A DNA stretch of 64,000 nt, taken from Acidilutibacter cellobiosedens (lineage in GTDB: Bacteria > Bacillota > Clostridia > Tissierellales > Acidilutibacteraceae). The notes below the pieces were generated by a model. It made no database searches and was not told the DNA's origin. It was given only the letters and a program-made list of their open reading frames with translations. The position numbers and the translations under genes were made by a program. The DNA lies in NCBI RefSeq assembly GCF_004103715.1, contig NZ_CP035282.1, forward strand, positions 3,434,501 to 3,498,500. The letters are read 5' to 3'. Each line of letters starts with the position of its first letter. The stretch's first letter is position 1. This document shows positions 26,885-36,017 of the stretch, in pieces.

Positions 26885-28889
26885 TATTCTCACCTGATTT
26901 TAATTTCCCCCGGAGGGATATTTGAGGAAGCATAATTCTTCCCTTACCGGTTATCTTAATGGTCAACGGACCATTTTCCGTAAAATTCTTCACTCTGTCA
27001 CTCTGAAATAATTGAGACGATAATTCTTCCCATTTTTTATCTTTTTGATTTAATGCCTCTATTTTTAAGCTGCCATAATCAATCTTTGCTCTAAGATTCA
27101 GGGATTCAATATCCCCTCGCACAGGCATAGGATAGTATAAAAGAAGTTCTTCTCCCTCTTCCAACGTATATTCCCTTATATATTCATCTTCCGAGTATTT
27201 AGTATAGTTTTTAACCGGACAAATAACTCCGAAGGGAATGTTTAAATGTTCTTTTTCTTCAAAATCAATTTGAAAGACATTCATTGTATATGTCTTTTCA
27301 TCTTTATCCTTTATTGTACTAAATCCTATCAGGCAGCAGTTCTTAGGATTACTTTCAGCATAGTAATACTGTTCAAACAGCTGTTTTTCTTCGTCATCTA
27401 ATTTGACAGCAGTAGAAACCTTGTCCAAATAATTAAAATCGCCGGTATTCTTTAAATTTTCATCCAATCTATATTTAATATCCAATTTTTGTTTTCCGTT
27501 TAATGTTCCAATATTTATAACCGTATCTCCTATTATGATGAAGCTGTTATCCAAATCATAAGGGAGAATATTTTGTATTTCACCTGATACAATTGAATTT
27601 TCGTCTATAGAAAGTTTCTGCACATAACTTTCTTTTTCATCCCGATTCTGAAAAAATATATGATACACCTCTTTTTTCAATGCAAGAACCTTTTGGTTTA
27701 AAGGCATAACATGAATATTGTCTTCTCCATATCCGTCCAAGAATCCATCATTCAGCTGAAATTCCGAATTCTCTTTAGTTCCCTTTACATATGCAACTCC
27801 TGTAGAGAAAACTCCTTCTCCGTATTCCTTTATCTCAACCTTTCCCACATTGCTTCCATAGATATTTTCTCTAAAAAAAGCTATTAAAAATATCAAAGAA
27901 AAGGCTCCTATTGATATTCCAAATATTTTACCTCTTTTTTCTCCCAATCCTATAATAAGAAATATTAAATAAACTATCAGTAAGGACAGAAATATATAAA
28001 CCAAATTATAACTGGGTTTCAACAGAGAATTTCCTATAAAAAACATATTTTTCCACTCATTTTCCCTGTTAAAAATATTTTCAGGTTTGATCAAATCGTT
28101 AAGATTTAAATATGTAGCATATTTTTCAATTGATTCTTTTATGTTATCTAAGGATATCGTTTCCAAATTTTCGTTTACGGGTACAACGTTACCTTCTCCC
28201 AAATGCCAAATCTCTTCTTGATTTAAATTTTTAAATATTCCGGTTAAAGTTTTATATTTGTAGGTTTTGTTTCCAATGAAAATATTGTGTCCTCTTTTAA
28301 CCCATTGAATAAGATTTTGCCCGAATTCTTCCGGTAATTGTTCTGAATTGTAGTTCTCTATAAAAACCATATCTAAATTTTCAAGTTCTTCTTCATTCAG
28401 GCTGAGGTATTTGGTCAAATCAACTATTTCTATATCTTCCATGGGAATAAAATTTAGTTTCAATTGGCTGAGATAATTCAATCTCTCCGGTTCATCGGAT
28501 AATATTCCTAAGACGGTTGTTTTCTCGGAAATAGGTTCAAATGGGATTTCGACGGAATTTATCTTCTTTCCTTTATTCTCTAACGTTACTTTTATTTTAC
28601 CCTCGGAATCAGGTATGGGAATGGAAAAATAATATACTTTTTCACTATTATCATCTATCTTTACGGGTTCATAATATTTCCTGTTTTCAGTTTCTATGCG
28701 GATTATACCTTCATCTATACCTGAATTTCCGGTACTTACGGTGATTTTTAACGGATTTACACTTTTCAGCTTTACTTTTCCGCCAAATCCGATGATTCCT
28801 GTAATTCTTGTTTCGCCGCTTCCATAGGATATCCCCCATGAAGATAATATTATAAAAATTAACAAACCTATTCCAACTAATTTTTTCAC
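26877..28889 (-). CDS. Exported membrane protein, first gene of the riboswitch operon
   Basis: About 670 residues. The GTG at 28889 (GAGGAAG 9 bp upstream) gives a normal signal peptide (KKLVGIGLLIFIILSSWGISYG). The alternative ATG at 28928 lies inside the terminator hairpin and is rejected. An extracytoplasmic beta domain (to about 270) is followed by two membrane helices (about 285-345: LVYIFLSLLIVYLIFLIIGL, ISIGAFSLIFLIAFF) and a second large soluble domain. The layout resembles membrane proteins found in MoxR/vWA clusters, but I cannot name the family. Confidence 0.7.
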   Translation of the reverse strand: MKKLVGIGLLIFIILSSWGISYGSGETRITGIIGFGGKVKLKSVNPLKITVSTGNSGIDEGIIRIETENRKYYEPVKIDDNSEKVYYFSIPIPDSEGKIKVTLENKGKKINSVEIPFEPISEKTTVLGILSDEPERLNYLSQLKLNFIPMEDIEIVDLTKYLSLNEEELENLDMVFIENYNSEQLPEEFGQNLIQWVKRGHNIFIGNKTYKYKTLTGIFKNLNQEEIWHLGEGNVVPVNENLETISLDNIKESIEKYATYLNLNDLIKPENIFNRENEWKNMFFIGNSLLKPSYNLVYIFLSLLIVYLIFLIIGLGEKRGKIFGISIGAFSLIFLIAFFRENIYGSNVGKVEIKEYGEGVFSTGVAYVKGTKENSEFQLNDGFLDGYGEDNIHVMPLNQKVLALKKEVYHIFFQNRDEKESYVQKLSIDENSIVSGEIQNILPYDLDNSFIIIGDTVINIGTLNGKQKLDIKYRLDENLKNTGDFNYLDKVSTAVKLDDEEKQLFEQYYYAESNPKNCCLIGFSTIKDKDEKTYTMNVFQIDFEEKEHLNIPFGVICPVKNYTKYSEDEYIREYTLEEGEELLLYYPMPVRGDIESLNLRAKIDYGSLKIEALNQKDKKWEELSSQLFQSDRVKNFTENGPLTIKITGKGRIMLPQISLRGKLKSGENNE

Positions 28890-28907
28890 ATTCCCACACT
28901 TCCTCTT

Positions 28908-28940
28908 AAAAATAAAACCCTCTTCCAAGGAAGAGGGTTT
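28908..28940 (-). terminator. Riboswitch 3 terminator
   Basis: AAACCCTCTTCC (28915-28926) and GGAAGAGGGTTT (28929-28940) form a perfect 12-bp stem. It is followed on the minus strand by TATTTTTAAG. It lies between the third cobalamin aptamer and the first gene of the 12-gene operon. Confidence 0.85.
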
Positions 28941-28959
28941 AAATTCATTTCACTCAACC

Positions 28960-29145
28960 TTCCCTTTCCTCTAAGTCGGAGTATCGAGAAGAAATACAAC
29001 ACCAAGTTTTCTGGCTTTCAGATCATCTTTAGGTCGAACCTTCCCATTTGTATACAAACAGTGGCAAAAACACCAACCTAAATTCCTGATTACAGCTGCG
29101 ACTACAGCAAGGGCTTTTCACCCTTTTCCTTATTGTGCTATATTT
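28960..29145 (-). promoter_or_regulatory. Cobalamin riboswitch 3, divergent sequence
   Basis: On the minus strand the order is AGGGTGAAAAGCCC, then TCGCAGCTGTAA, a long P5/P6 arm with TGCCACTG and GGGAAGG, and a B12 box variant AAAGCCAGAAAACTTGG near 29005-29020. The order and spacing match the cobalamin aptamer, although the sequence differs from riboswitches 1 and 2. A terminator follows. It commands the MoxR-to-ECF operon (28889 down to 12752). Confidence 0.9.
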
Positions 29146-29179
29146 TATCTTTTCCATATATTAAATTACTTTCATCAAC

Positions 29180-29209
29180 ATTATATTCCATGCAAATTAA
29201 TATTGTCAA
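29180..29209 (-). promoter_or_regulatory. Promoter of the 12-gene operon
   Basis: Minus-strand TTGACA (29204-29209), 18 bp, TATAAT (29180-29185): both boxes match the consensus. The -35 overlaps the end of nrdG. Confidence 0.75.
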
Positions 29210-29715
29210 GGAGTTATAACTATAGGCTCCCCACAAAGGATAGAATCTTTCACGTCTATAATCCTTTGGTTTGAAGAACCCCTGAATTTCAGCATAATGC
29301 TCCTTTTATCTATCTCAAAGGGACCGTCTATGAGAATATCCGTACATCTCATTAATCTCTCCCAATCCGGTCTGTCATAGAAACTTTCAATTATTTTCTC
29401 ATAAGTATATCCCGTATAAGTTATGACATTTAGCCCCATTTCCTTTATTTTTTCTCCTAAAACCGCAAAACTTTCAGCTTGCTCAAGAGGTTCTCCTCCG
29501 CTGAAGGTTATTCCGTCTAAGAGAGGATTATCCTTTACCATTTCCAAGATATCTTCAATATTTATCAGTCTGCCGCCGGTAAAAGAATGAGTCTCCGGGT
29601 TATGGCATCCTTTACAGTTGTGTTTACAACCTTGAGAAAAAACTACCAGTCTTATACCGGGTCCGTCAACTATAGATTCTTTAATTATTCCTGCTATTCT
29701 TAAAAAATCAGTCAT
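29206..29715 (-). CDS. nrdG: Anaerobic ribonucleotide reductase activating enzyme
   Basis: A 169-residue radical SAM enzyme that generates the glycyl radical on NrdD. The [4Fe-4S] motif CKHNCKGC (Cx3Cx2C) lies near residues 30-37, and GITFSGGEPL (the SAM-binding GGE motif) near 70. The start has GGGAGACAG upstream. It lies 10 bp after nrdD on the same strand and is certainly cotranscribed. The length is normal. Confidence 0.95.
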   Translation of the reverse strand: MTDFLRIAGIIKESIVDGPGIRLVVFSQGCKHNCKGCHNPETHSFTGGRLINIEDILEMVKDNPLLDGITFSGGEPLEQAESFAVLGEKIKEMGLNVITYTGYTYEKIIESFYDRPDWERLMRCTDILIDGPFEIDKRSIMLKFRGSSNQRIIDVKDSILCGEPIVITP

Positions 29716-29725
29716 ATCTGTCTCC

Positions 29726-32053
29726 CTATTTTACAGAGCAGGAAAAATGTTTAACTCTGTCCCTTTCCTCTGCCCTTTTTGCATCATTGAAACGGTCTAA
29801 GGTCCCCACCAAATATCCTGTAATACGTCTGATCCTCTCAAAAGGTATATTGCCTTCTTCCCTCCCGCATTTAGGACAGGTATCGCCGATAATTCCGGTA
29901 TATCCGCAGACGGGATCTCTGTCCACGGGATGATTTATTGAACCATAGCCTACTCCGGATTCCTTCATTACTCTTATAATTTTTTCAAAGGCTTCTAAGT
30001 TTTGAGTCGGATCTCCGTCTAACTCCACATATGTTATATGTCCCCCATTTGTAAGAGAATGATATGGAGCTTCCGTTTTTATCTTATGAAAAGCGGTTGT
30101 TTCGTAATATACAGGAACATGGAAACTGTTTGTATAATATTCTCTATCCGTTATCCCTTCAACGGAACCAAATATTTCTCTGTCCATTTTAACAAATCTT
30201 CCCGCTGTCCCTTCCGCCGGAGTAGCAAGAAGGGAAAAATTCATCTTATATTTTTGGCTTGCTTCGTCCATTCTCTTTCTCATATGCCCTATAATTTCAA
30301 GGCCTAATCTTTGCGATTCCTCGGATTCCCCATGATGTTTTCCCGTAAGTGCTTTCAAACATTCGGCAAGGCCTATAAATCCCATAGTCAAAGTCCCATG
30401 TTTCAATACTTCTCTTACCTCGTCTTCTTCTCCTAATTTATCCGAATCAATCCATATTCCCTGCCCCATGAGGAAGGGGTAATTTTTTACCTTTTTGCGC
30501 CCTTGCATCTCAAATCTTTCCAACAATTGATCGATAACTAAATCTATAACCTTATCAAGTTCCTTAAAGAATATATCCAGATTACCTTTGCTTTTCAGCC
30601 CCAATCTCGGCAAATTGACAGTAGTAAAGCTTAAATTCCCTCTTCCGTATATTATTTCTCTGTCGGGGTCATAAACATTTCCTACAACTCTTGTTCTGCA
30701 TCCCATATATGCAATCTCCGTTTCCGGATGGCCCTGTTTATAATACTGAAGATTATACGGTGCATCCAAGAACGAAAAATTAGGAAACAGTCTCTTTGCA
30801 CTTACTCTGCATGATAATCTGAACAGGTCATAATTTGGCTCCCCTTCATTATAATTAACTCCTTCCTTAACTTTAAAAATCTGTATCGGAAATATGGGAG
30901 TTTCTCCGTTTCCGAGGCCGGCTTCCGTAGCAAGAAGAAGATTTTTCATAACCATTCTGCCTTCCGGAGACGTATCGGTTCCATAGTTAACGGAACTAAA
31001 AGGTATCTGAGCTCCCGCTCTGGAATGCATAGTATTTAAATTGTGTATAAATGCTTCCATTGCCTGAAAAGTTTTTCTGTCCGTTTCTTTCAACGCATTT
31101 TTTTCTGCAAATTTTTGGGCTTTTTTTATCAATAAAGGATCTTTTATAAGATCAGAAAGATAATTAAATTCCGCTTCTTTATACTTCTCGTTATTTGCAA
31201 TGGAGGGCTTCAATCCCTTTTCTTTGTGAATGTTATCAAAGATATCTATAATTTTATCTTGAATTTCTCCATCCTCCGTCAACAACTCAAAGACTTTTAA
31301 TAAATTTACTCTATATAATTTTACATATGTTTTTTTAACCCCCGGTGCCATTCCGTAGTCAAAATTCGGTATGCTCTGACCACCGTGCTGGTCATTCTGA
31401 TTGGACTGTATAGCAATACAGGCTAAAGCGGCATAACTTTGAATGTCGTTAGGTTCTCTCAAAAATCCATGGCCGGTACAAAACCCTCCTTTAAACAGCT
31501 TTACGATATCTATCTGGCAGCAGGTAGTAGTCAGCATAAGAAAATCCAAATCATGTATATGAATATCCCCTTCTTTGTGAGCTTTGGAATGTTCGGGCTT
31601 TAATATAAACAAATCATAAAACTGTTTCGCCCCTTCGGAACCAAATTTAAGCATGGTACCCATAGCCGTATCTCCGTCTATGTTGGCATTTTCCCTCTTT
31701 AAGTCATTATCCTTGGCATCTTTAAAGGTCAGATCTTCGTATACCTTCATAAGTCTTGTGTTCATTTCCCTTACTCTGTTTCTTTCGGCTCTGTAGAGAA
31801 TATACTCTTTTGCCGTACGGGCATGACCTGACTCTATAAGTACCTTTTCCACTATATCCTGTATTTCTTCAACTTCGGGTACCTTATGTATATAATCCCG
31901 TTCTAGTATTTCAGCAACTTCTTCCGATAAAGCAACTGCCATATCATAATCCTGTCCTCCGGCCGCTTTTGCTGCTTTAAATATAGCATTTGAAATCTTT
32001 TCAATATTAAAGGGGACCTCTCTTCCATCTCTTTTTTTGATCTTCGTAATCAT
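29726..32053 (-). CDS. nrdD: Anaerobic (class III) ribonucleoside-triphosphate reductase
   Basis: A 775-residue oxygen-sensitive reductase that makes dNTPs. The N-terminal ATP-cone (about 1-90) gives allosteric control. The catalytic core follows. Near the C-terminus a zinc site (VCGYTG...CPKCG) precedes the glycyl radical loop RRITGYLVGTLDRFND. AGGAGATG precedes the ATG. It is paired with nrdG. Candidate NrdR-like boxes lie upstream at 32110-32162. Because this enzyme does not need B12, it can supply dNTPs when cobalamin is scarce, but no cobalamin control was seen. Confidence 0.96.
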   Translation of the reverse strand: MITKIKKRDGREVPFNIEKISNAIFKAAKAAGGQDYDMAVALSEEVAEILERDYIHKVPEVEEIQDIVEKVLIESGHARTAKEYILYRAERNRVREMNTRLMKVYEDLTFKDAKDNDLKRENANIDGDTAMGTMLKFGSEGAKQFYDLFILKPEHSKAHKEGDIHIHDLDFLMLTTTCCQIDIVKLFKGGFCTGHGFLREPNDIQSYAALACIAIQSNQNDQHGGQSIPNFDYGMAPGVKKTYVKLYRVNLLKVFELLTEDGEIQDKIIDIFDNIHKEKGLKPSIANNEKYKEAEFNYLSDLIKDPLLIKKAQKFAEKNALKETDRKTFQAMEAFIHNLNTMHSRAGAQIPFSSVNYGTDTSPEGRMVMKNLLLATEAGLGNGETPIFPIQIFKVKEGVNYNEGEPNYDLFRLSCRVSAKRLFPNFSFLDAPYNLQYYKQGHPETEIAYMGCRTRVVGNVYDPDREIIYGRGNLSFTTVNLPRLGLKSKGNLDIFFKELDKVIDLVIDQLLERFEMQGRKKVKNYPFLMGQGIWIDSDKLGEEDEVREVLKHGTLTMGFIGLAECLKALTGKHHGESEESQRLGLEIIGHMRKRMDEASQKYKMNFSLLATPAEGTAGRFVKMDREIFGSVEGITDREYYTNSFHVPVYYETTAFHKIKTEAPYHSLTNGGHITYVELDGDPTQNLEAFEKIIRVMKESGVGYGSINHPVDRDPVCGYTGIIGDTCPKCGREEGNIPFERIRRITGYLVGTLDRFNDAKRAEERDRVKHFSCSVK

Positions 32054-32109
32054 TTTAGCATCTCCTTATTTTTATAATGAATAGGATAATATGACAAAAA
32101 AATAATAAC

Positions 32110-32162
32110 AGCATATACTATATGTTGTTATTATATGATAACAAGTATCTATATAATGTGTC
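32110..32162 (-). promoter_or_regulatory. Possible NrdR box pair
   Basis: Two AT-rich imperfect palindromes, around ACAACATATAGTATAT and ACACATTATATAGATA (minus strand), lie about 32 bp apart, near three helical turns. This is the arrangement of tandem NrdR boxes upstream of ribonucleotide reductase genes. The match to the consensus is only moderate. Confidence 0.4.
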
Positions 32163-32190
32163 AAGTGCAAAATTTAATGCAGTAATAAAG

Positions 32191-32325
32191 TTCCAGTGAA
32201 TATATCGGGACTACTGATAAAGTCGTTATTTTTAAAAATTACTCAGTAAAAATGCGGATTTGGAGATACAAAAAATTAAAAAATTGGACTTTTTCACTGG
32301 TCCCGAATATATCCAGTGTCTTGAT
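32191..32325. repeat. Palindromic MITE-like element
   Basis: Left arm (from 32191, with ATATATCGGGAC and AAAGTC) and right arm (to 32325, with GACTTTTTCACTGGTCCCG and ATATAT) are imperfect inverted repeats of about 35 bp. They flank about 60 bp without coding potential. It fills most of the 334-bp gap between nrdD and the next gene. No clear target duplication was seen. Confidence 0.35.
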
Positions 32326-32387
32326 GTTATTTTATAATAGAAATATAATATATTCAAGATATGATTAAAGAAAGGAGCAAAAGTTTA

Positions 32388-33266
32388 ATGGAACAAAATA
32401 ATAAAGAAAAAAATTATTTTTTGTTAAGTTGTCAACAGCGGGAACGGGATGAAGCAGAACTGTATAAAAGAATTTCCGATCGCATCAAGGATCCTGAAGC
32501 AAAAAAAATCTTAAAATCCATATCTCAGGATGAAAACTCCCATGCCGAAAAATTTGCTTCATATTCTAACCAAATTCTCAAACCTAATATGAGTCGGATA
32601 AGGTTCTACAACTTCATAGCAATTATGTTGGGATATACATTTATGCTTAAAATGTTTGAAAGAGGAGAAGAAAAGGCAATCAATTCATATAAAGCCCATA
32701 TAGCGGAAATACCTATGTTGGAAACCATCCTTCGTGATGAGGAAGCCCACGAGGCAAAACTCATTGATCTATTGGATGAAGAAAGATTGCAATATGTAGG
32801 AGATATGGTATTGGGCATGAATGATGCTCTTGTGGAATTAACGGGATCATTGGCCGGATATACCCTTGCCATGCAGAATACGTCGGTTATAGCTATGGCC
32901 GGCTTGATTACCGGAATTTCCGCTACTCTTTCCATGAGTGCATCAGGATACCTATCATCTCGGGCATCAGGGAACAAAAATGCCGTAAAATCTTCTGCCT
33001 ATACAGGTATTGCCTATTTGATTACTGTAGTGCTGTTAATTATACCTTATTTGCTGTTCTCTAAAGACAATTATATTCCGGCATTGATTGTAACAATGCT
33101 TATTGCTATTTCCATAATCGCAGGGTTTAATTTTTATATTTCCGTTGCTAAAGATGAACCATTTAAGCGTAACTTTTTTGAAATGGCAGGCATCAGCATG
33201 GGTGTAGCGGTGATATCCTTTATTGTAGGTATAATCGTTAAACAGGTATTGGGAATTGATTTGTAA
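32388..33266 (+). CDS. Ferritin-like/VIT1-CCC1 family membrane protein
   Basis: 292 residues. The N-terminal ~135 residues form a ferritin-like di-iron bundle with Glu/His metal ligands (QQRERDEAELY, SQDENSHAEKF, LRDEEAHE). The C-terminal half is a VIT1/CCC1-type iron/manganese transporter with five helices (MNDALVELTGSLAGYTLA, GLITGISATLSMSASGYL). Such fusions are thought to move or detoxify iron. The ATG at 32388 (AAGGAG upstream) is preferred over the one at 32361. It appears to be a single-gene unit. Confidence 0.85.
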   Translation: MEQNNKEKNYFLLSCQQRERDEAELYKRISDRIKDPEAKKILKSISQDENSHAEKFASYSNQILKPNMSRIRFYNFIAIMLGYTFMLKMFERGEEKAINSYKAHIAEIPMLETILRDEEAHEAKLIDLLDEERLQYVGDMVLGMNDALVELTGSLAGYTLAMQNTSVIAMAGLITGISATLSMSASGYLSSRASGNKNAVKSSAYTGIAYLITVVLLIIPYLLFSKDNYIPALIVTMLIAISIIAGFNFYISVAKDEPFKRNFFEMAGISMGVAVISFIVGIIVKQVLGIDL

Positions 33267-33321
33267 TAAATAACACCCTACAGGAATATAATTTATTAAC
33301 AAATAATACTGGGGGTGTCCT

Positions 33322-33966
33322 ATGAAAAATTTTAAAAAATGTATTTCATTTATCATTATTGCAGTTCTATTTTTAAGTTTATCCATTCCATCCTTTGCAG
33401 AAAAAGAAAAAATTTTAACGGCTGAGGAAGTATTTGATTCGGAAACTGTGGAAAAAATAAAAGAAGAAATAGAAAAAAATTTAGTAATCGTACCGGATAA
33501 AACAGAAGATGCGGATAAAGAACAAAATAATTCCTTTGGAACATATCCTACAAGAAAAGGTGTAATTCTTGTTACGGCAGATAAACTCAAGGGAATAATT
33601 CCGACAGGCCATGCAGCTATAATATACAGTTCCGGTACAGTTGTGGAATCTTTGTCAAATGGCGTGACCACCGGAAATAATGATTGGAACCGTACCAGAG
33701 GTACATGTTACGGAGTTACTGTGACAAGTACAACTATATCTGAAGATGCATCGGCTGCAAATTATTGTTACAACAAAATAGGTTTGCCTTATAATTTTAA
33801 CTATCTCAATCCTTATACAAGAAGTAAATTTTATTGTTCGCAGCTTGTTTATGCCGCATTTTTAGATTTATATGATATAAATCTCGACACAGCCGCATTC
33901 GCTATTGCAGTCCATCCTATGGAATTAGTAAATACAGATAAAACAATGACCATATATGAAAAATAA
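33322..33966 (+). CDS. Exported YiiX/YebB-like (permuted NlpC/P60, papain-fold) hydrolase
   Basis: 214 residues with a signal peptide (ISFIIIAVLFLSLSIPSFA), a charged linker, and a permuted NlpC/P60 domain from about residue 70. The likely catalytic His lies in IPTGHAAIIYSSG and the Cys in SKFYCSQLVYAAF, in the His-before-Cys order of YiiX-type enzymes. The substrate is unknown: either peptidoglycan peptides or lipid/amide bonds. GGGGGTG precedes the ATG. It lies 55 bp after the VIT1-like gene, but no functional link is evident. Confidence 0.8.
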   Translation: MKNFKKCISFIIIAVLFLSLSIPSFAEKEKILTAEEVFDSETVEKIKEEIEKNLVIVPDKTEDADKEQNNSFGTYPTRKGVILVTADKLKGIIPTGHAAIIYSSGTVVESLSNGVTTGNNDWNRTRGTCYGVTVTSTTISEDASAANYCYNKIGLPYNFNYLNPYTRSKFYCSQLVYAAFLDLYDINLDTAAFAIAVHPMELVNTDKTMTIYEK

Positions 33967-34008
33967 TAAAAAATAGAAAGGGCTTCTATTGAAGCATTAA
34001 TATATTAG

Positions 34009-34057
34009 GGCACTTCTCAAACAATCTTATTTTCAATACCGTTGTTTTTGGAGTGCC
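34009..34057 (+). terminator. Stem-loop after the YiiX-like gene
   Basis: GGCACTTCTCAAACAA and TTGTTTTTGGAGTGCC can pair with a few mismatches around a 17-nt loop. It is followed by TAATTTT. A weak terminator is the best reading. Confidence 0.5.
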
Positions 34058-34095
34058 TAATTTTAACTTTAAGAAAATAATAAGGAGGAAATCAA

Positions 34096-35154
34096 ATGAT
34101 CAAAAAATTCTTGGGAATTACATTTTTATCTGCTATTGTGCTTATAGGATGTACAAATACGGGAAATATGGTAAACAGTAATTCAAATCTTCATATGGGT
34201 ATTATTGAAACAACAGGGCAATCAAATGAAACATACTTAACACTTTTAGATCAAAATCTGAAAGTAATCAAACGGGAAAAGATTGAATTGGGTTCCATGG
34301 GTTCTCCCTTTGATCTTCCCAGAATATTCAACGGCAGTATGTATGTTGTACCAAAGGGCCTAATAACAAAGGACCTGACTGTCGTATTCGAATATGGCTT
34401 AAGCAATGGAAATACAAACACTTATGACGTGAAACAGCACAATATAAATACCTTTGCTGTAGATGAAAATTTTCTTTACACCGCAAATACTTTAAATATG
34501 AGTTCAATTATCACCAAATGCAATAAATCAACAAATAAATTGGAGACACTGAATATAAATAATGTCTACATCAGCAGATTAGATGCCTACGATAATACTC
34601 TATATGCTTTCGGCGAAGAGATGAATGATGAACCGGCGCATAAATCCTTCCTATATTTGATTGATCCCGTGAGTTTAAAAATAAATGATATTATAGATAT
34701 TACAGAATGCGGAACGGGACAATATTATAGTTTAAAAATAAATGATAAAATATATTTTACAAATCAATATGATATAGATGGAAACCCGGGTTATAAATTA
34801 AGCGTATTTGATATAAACAATAAAAAAGCTGAAAACTATGAGCTTAAATCGCCTTTTCCCTATCAAATCTTTGAATATAACAATAAACTTTTAATTTCTC
34901 ATTATGACCTTGTTCAAAACAGAGGAAATGACTTAACCATATTTGATCCTACGGATCACTTGCAGAAATTAACTACTTTTAAAAACTCCATCGGTCAAAT
35001 TTATGTATTTGGAAATACGCTTTATTCTGCTGATTTAGAAAATTTATATGTATATAACTTAGAAAATTTTAAGTTGGAAAAGACCATTGATATATATTCC
35101 AAAAGGAATGAAAAAATGTTCTTCTACTTTTCAAGCTTTTTCATCAAACCGTAA
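34096..35154 (+). CDS. Lipoprotein, probable beta-propeller
   Basis: 352 residues with a lipoprotein signal ending SAIVLIGC (Cys at about 18). The mature part is built from repeated short beta stretches with aromatic/Asp turns (FAVDENFLYTANT, ISRLDAYDNTLYAFGEE, IYVFGNTLYSADLENLYVY). This is the look of a six- or seven-blade propeller. I do not recognise a named family and no catalytic motif is visible. AAGGAGG precedes the ATG. It stands alone on the plus strand. Confidence 0.65.
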   Translation: MIKKFLGITFLSAIVLIGCTNTGNMVNSNSNLHMGIIETTGQSNETYLTLLDQNLKVIKREKIELGSMGSPFDLPRIFNGSMYVVPKGLITKDLTVVFEYGLSNGNTNTYDVKQHNINTFAVDENFLYTANTLNMSSIITKCNKSTNKLETLNINNVYISRLDAYDNTLYAFGEEMNDEPAHKSFLYLIDPVSLKINDIIDITECGTGQYYSLKINDKIYFTNQYDIDGNPGYKLSVFDINNKKAENYELKSPFPYQIFEYNNKLLISHYDLVQNRGNDLTIFDPTDHLQKLTTFKNSIGQIYVFGNTLYSADLENLYVYNLENFKLEKTIDIYSKRNEKMFFYFSSFFIKP

Positions 35155-35182
35155 AATCAGGTTTCCCATTATCATATTTATT

Positions 35183-35830
35183 CTATGATTTAATAATTAA
35201 GCCCAAGAGTTGAGACAGCTCACATGCCTGGGAGGGAGTAACAACCGCCCCTTTCAGTTCATATCCCGAAACCACAATTCCTTCAATATCATCGGTAGTA
35301 AAATCAACATCCTTTAAAGAAGTATGCAAAAAATCAGCTCCATTTAGTTTGCATTTATGAAATTCAATAAATTTCAATTGACAGTCCTGCACATTTCCAT
35401 TTGTTAAATCAGAATCATCGAATGATGTATTTTTTAAATTGGCGGAAAATAGATTTATATATTTACAATTACAATTAGTCATTAGCATATTGTTTAAATC
35501 AGTACTGGCAAAATTAGCCCCTACTGCCTTGCAATTTCTAAATTCAACCCGGTGAAAAATACAGCTTTCAAAATCAATATTGGAAATATCGCAGCTTTCA
35601 AATACAACATCAACAAAAAATACCTTATTCAATTTACACTTTATAAAGTTACAATTTTCAAATATGCAGTCGTTAAATTCAATATTACGTACTTGTACAT
35701 TTTCTACATAGCTATTGTCAAAATGAGACCCTTCGATATCCTCTTCGTCTTCAATTCCTTGCTGTATGGCAGATTGAAGATCAACATCTTCCTTAAGTAC
35801 CTTTGACAGTTTTGGTTTAGTCAGTTTCAT
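35183..35830 (-). CDS. Pentapeptide-repeat protein
   Basis: 215 residues with about 25 consecutive A(D/N)LxX-type five-residue steps between residues 38 and 180 (for example VEFRNCKAVGANFASTDLNN). They predict a right-handed quadrilateral beta-helix. It is cytoplasmic, without signal or helices. Relatives include the DNA-gyrase-protecting Qnr/MfpA proteins, but most have no known role, and Qnr-specific features were not identified. AAGGAGG lies before the ATG. Confidence 0.85.
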   Translation of the reverse strand: MKLTKPKLSKVLKEDVDLQSAIQQGIEDEEDIEGSHFDNSYVENVQVRNIEFNDCIFENCNFIKCKLNKVFFVDVVFESCDISNIDFESCIFHRVEFRNCKAVGANFASTDLNNMLMTNCNCKYINLFSANLKNTSFDDSDLTNGNVQDCQLKFIEFHKCKLNGADFLHTSLKDVDFTTDDIEGIVVSGYELKGAVVTPSQACELSQLLGLIIKS

Positions 35831-35950
35831 TTATACTCCTCCTTAAACTTTTGACGGTTCCCTTCATAGGATTATACCATTATTGATATACTGTCATACA
35901 TTAATAATAGCATATATTAATTTTTTTCCTATTGTTTTTATCGGGTTTTA

Positions 35951-35979
35951 TTGTAATGTAAAAACAGTCATAGTATAAT
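35951..35979 (+). promoter_or_regulatory. Promoter of the zinc-ribbon membrane protein gene
   Basis: TTGTAA, 17 bp, TATAAT, ending 38 bp before the ATG at 36018. Confidence 0.65.
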
Positions 35980-36017
35980 GTATTTATATAACTATCTTGA
36001 AAAAGGAGATATGATTT

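Noticed and set aside
35183-35830. Qnr-type quinolone resistance protein
   Set aside because: Only generic pentapeptide repeats are visible; Qnr-specific loops were not identified.
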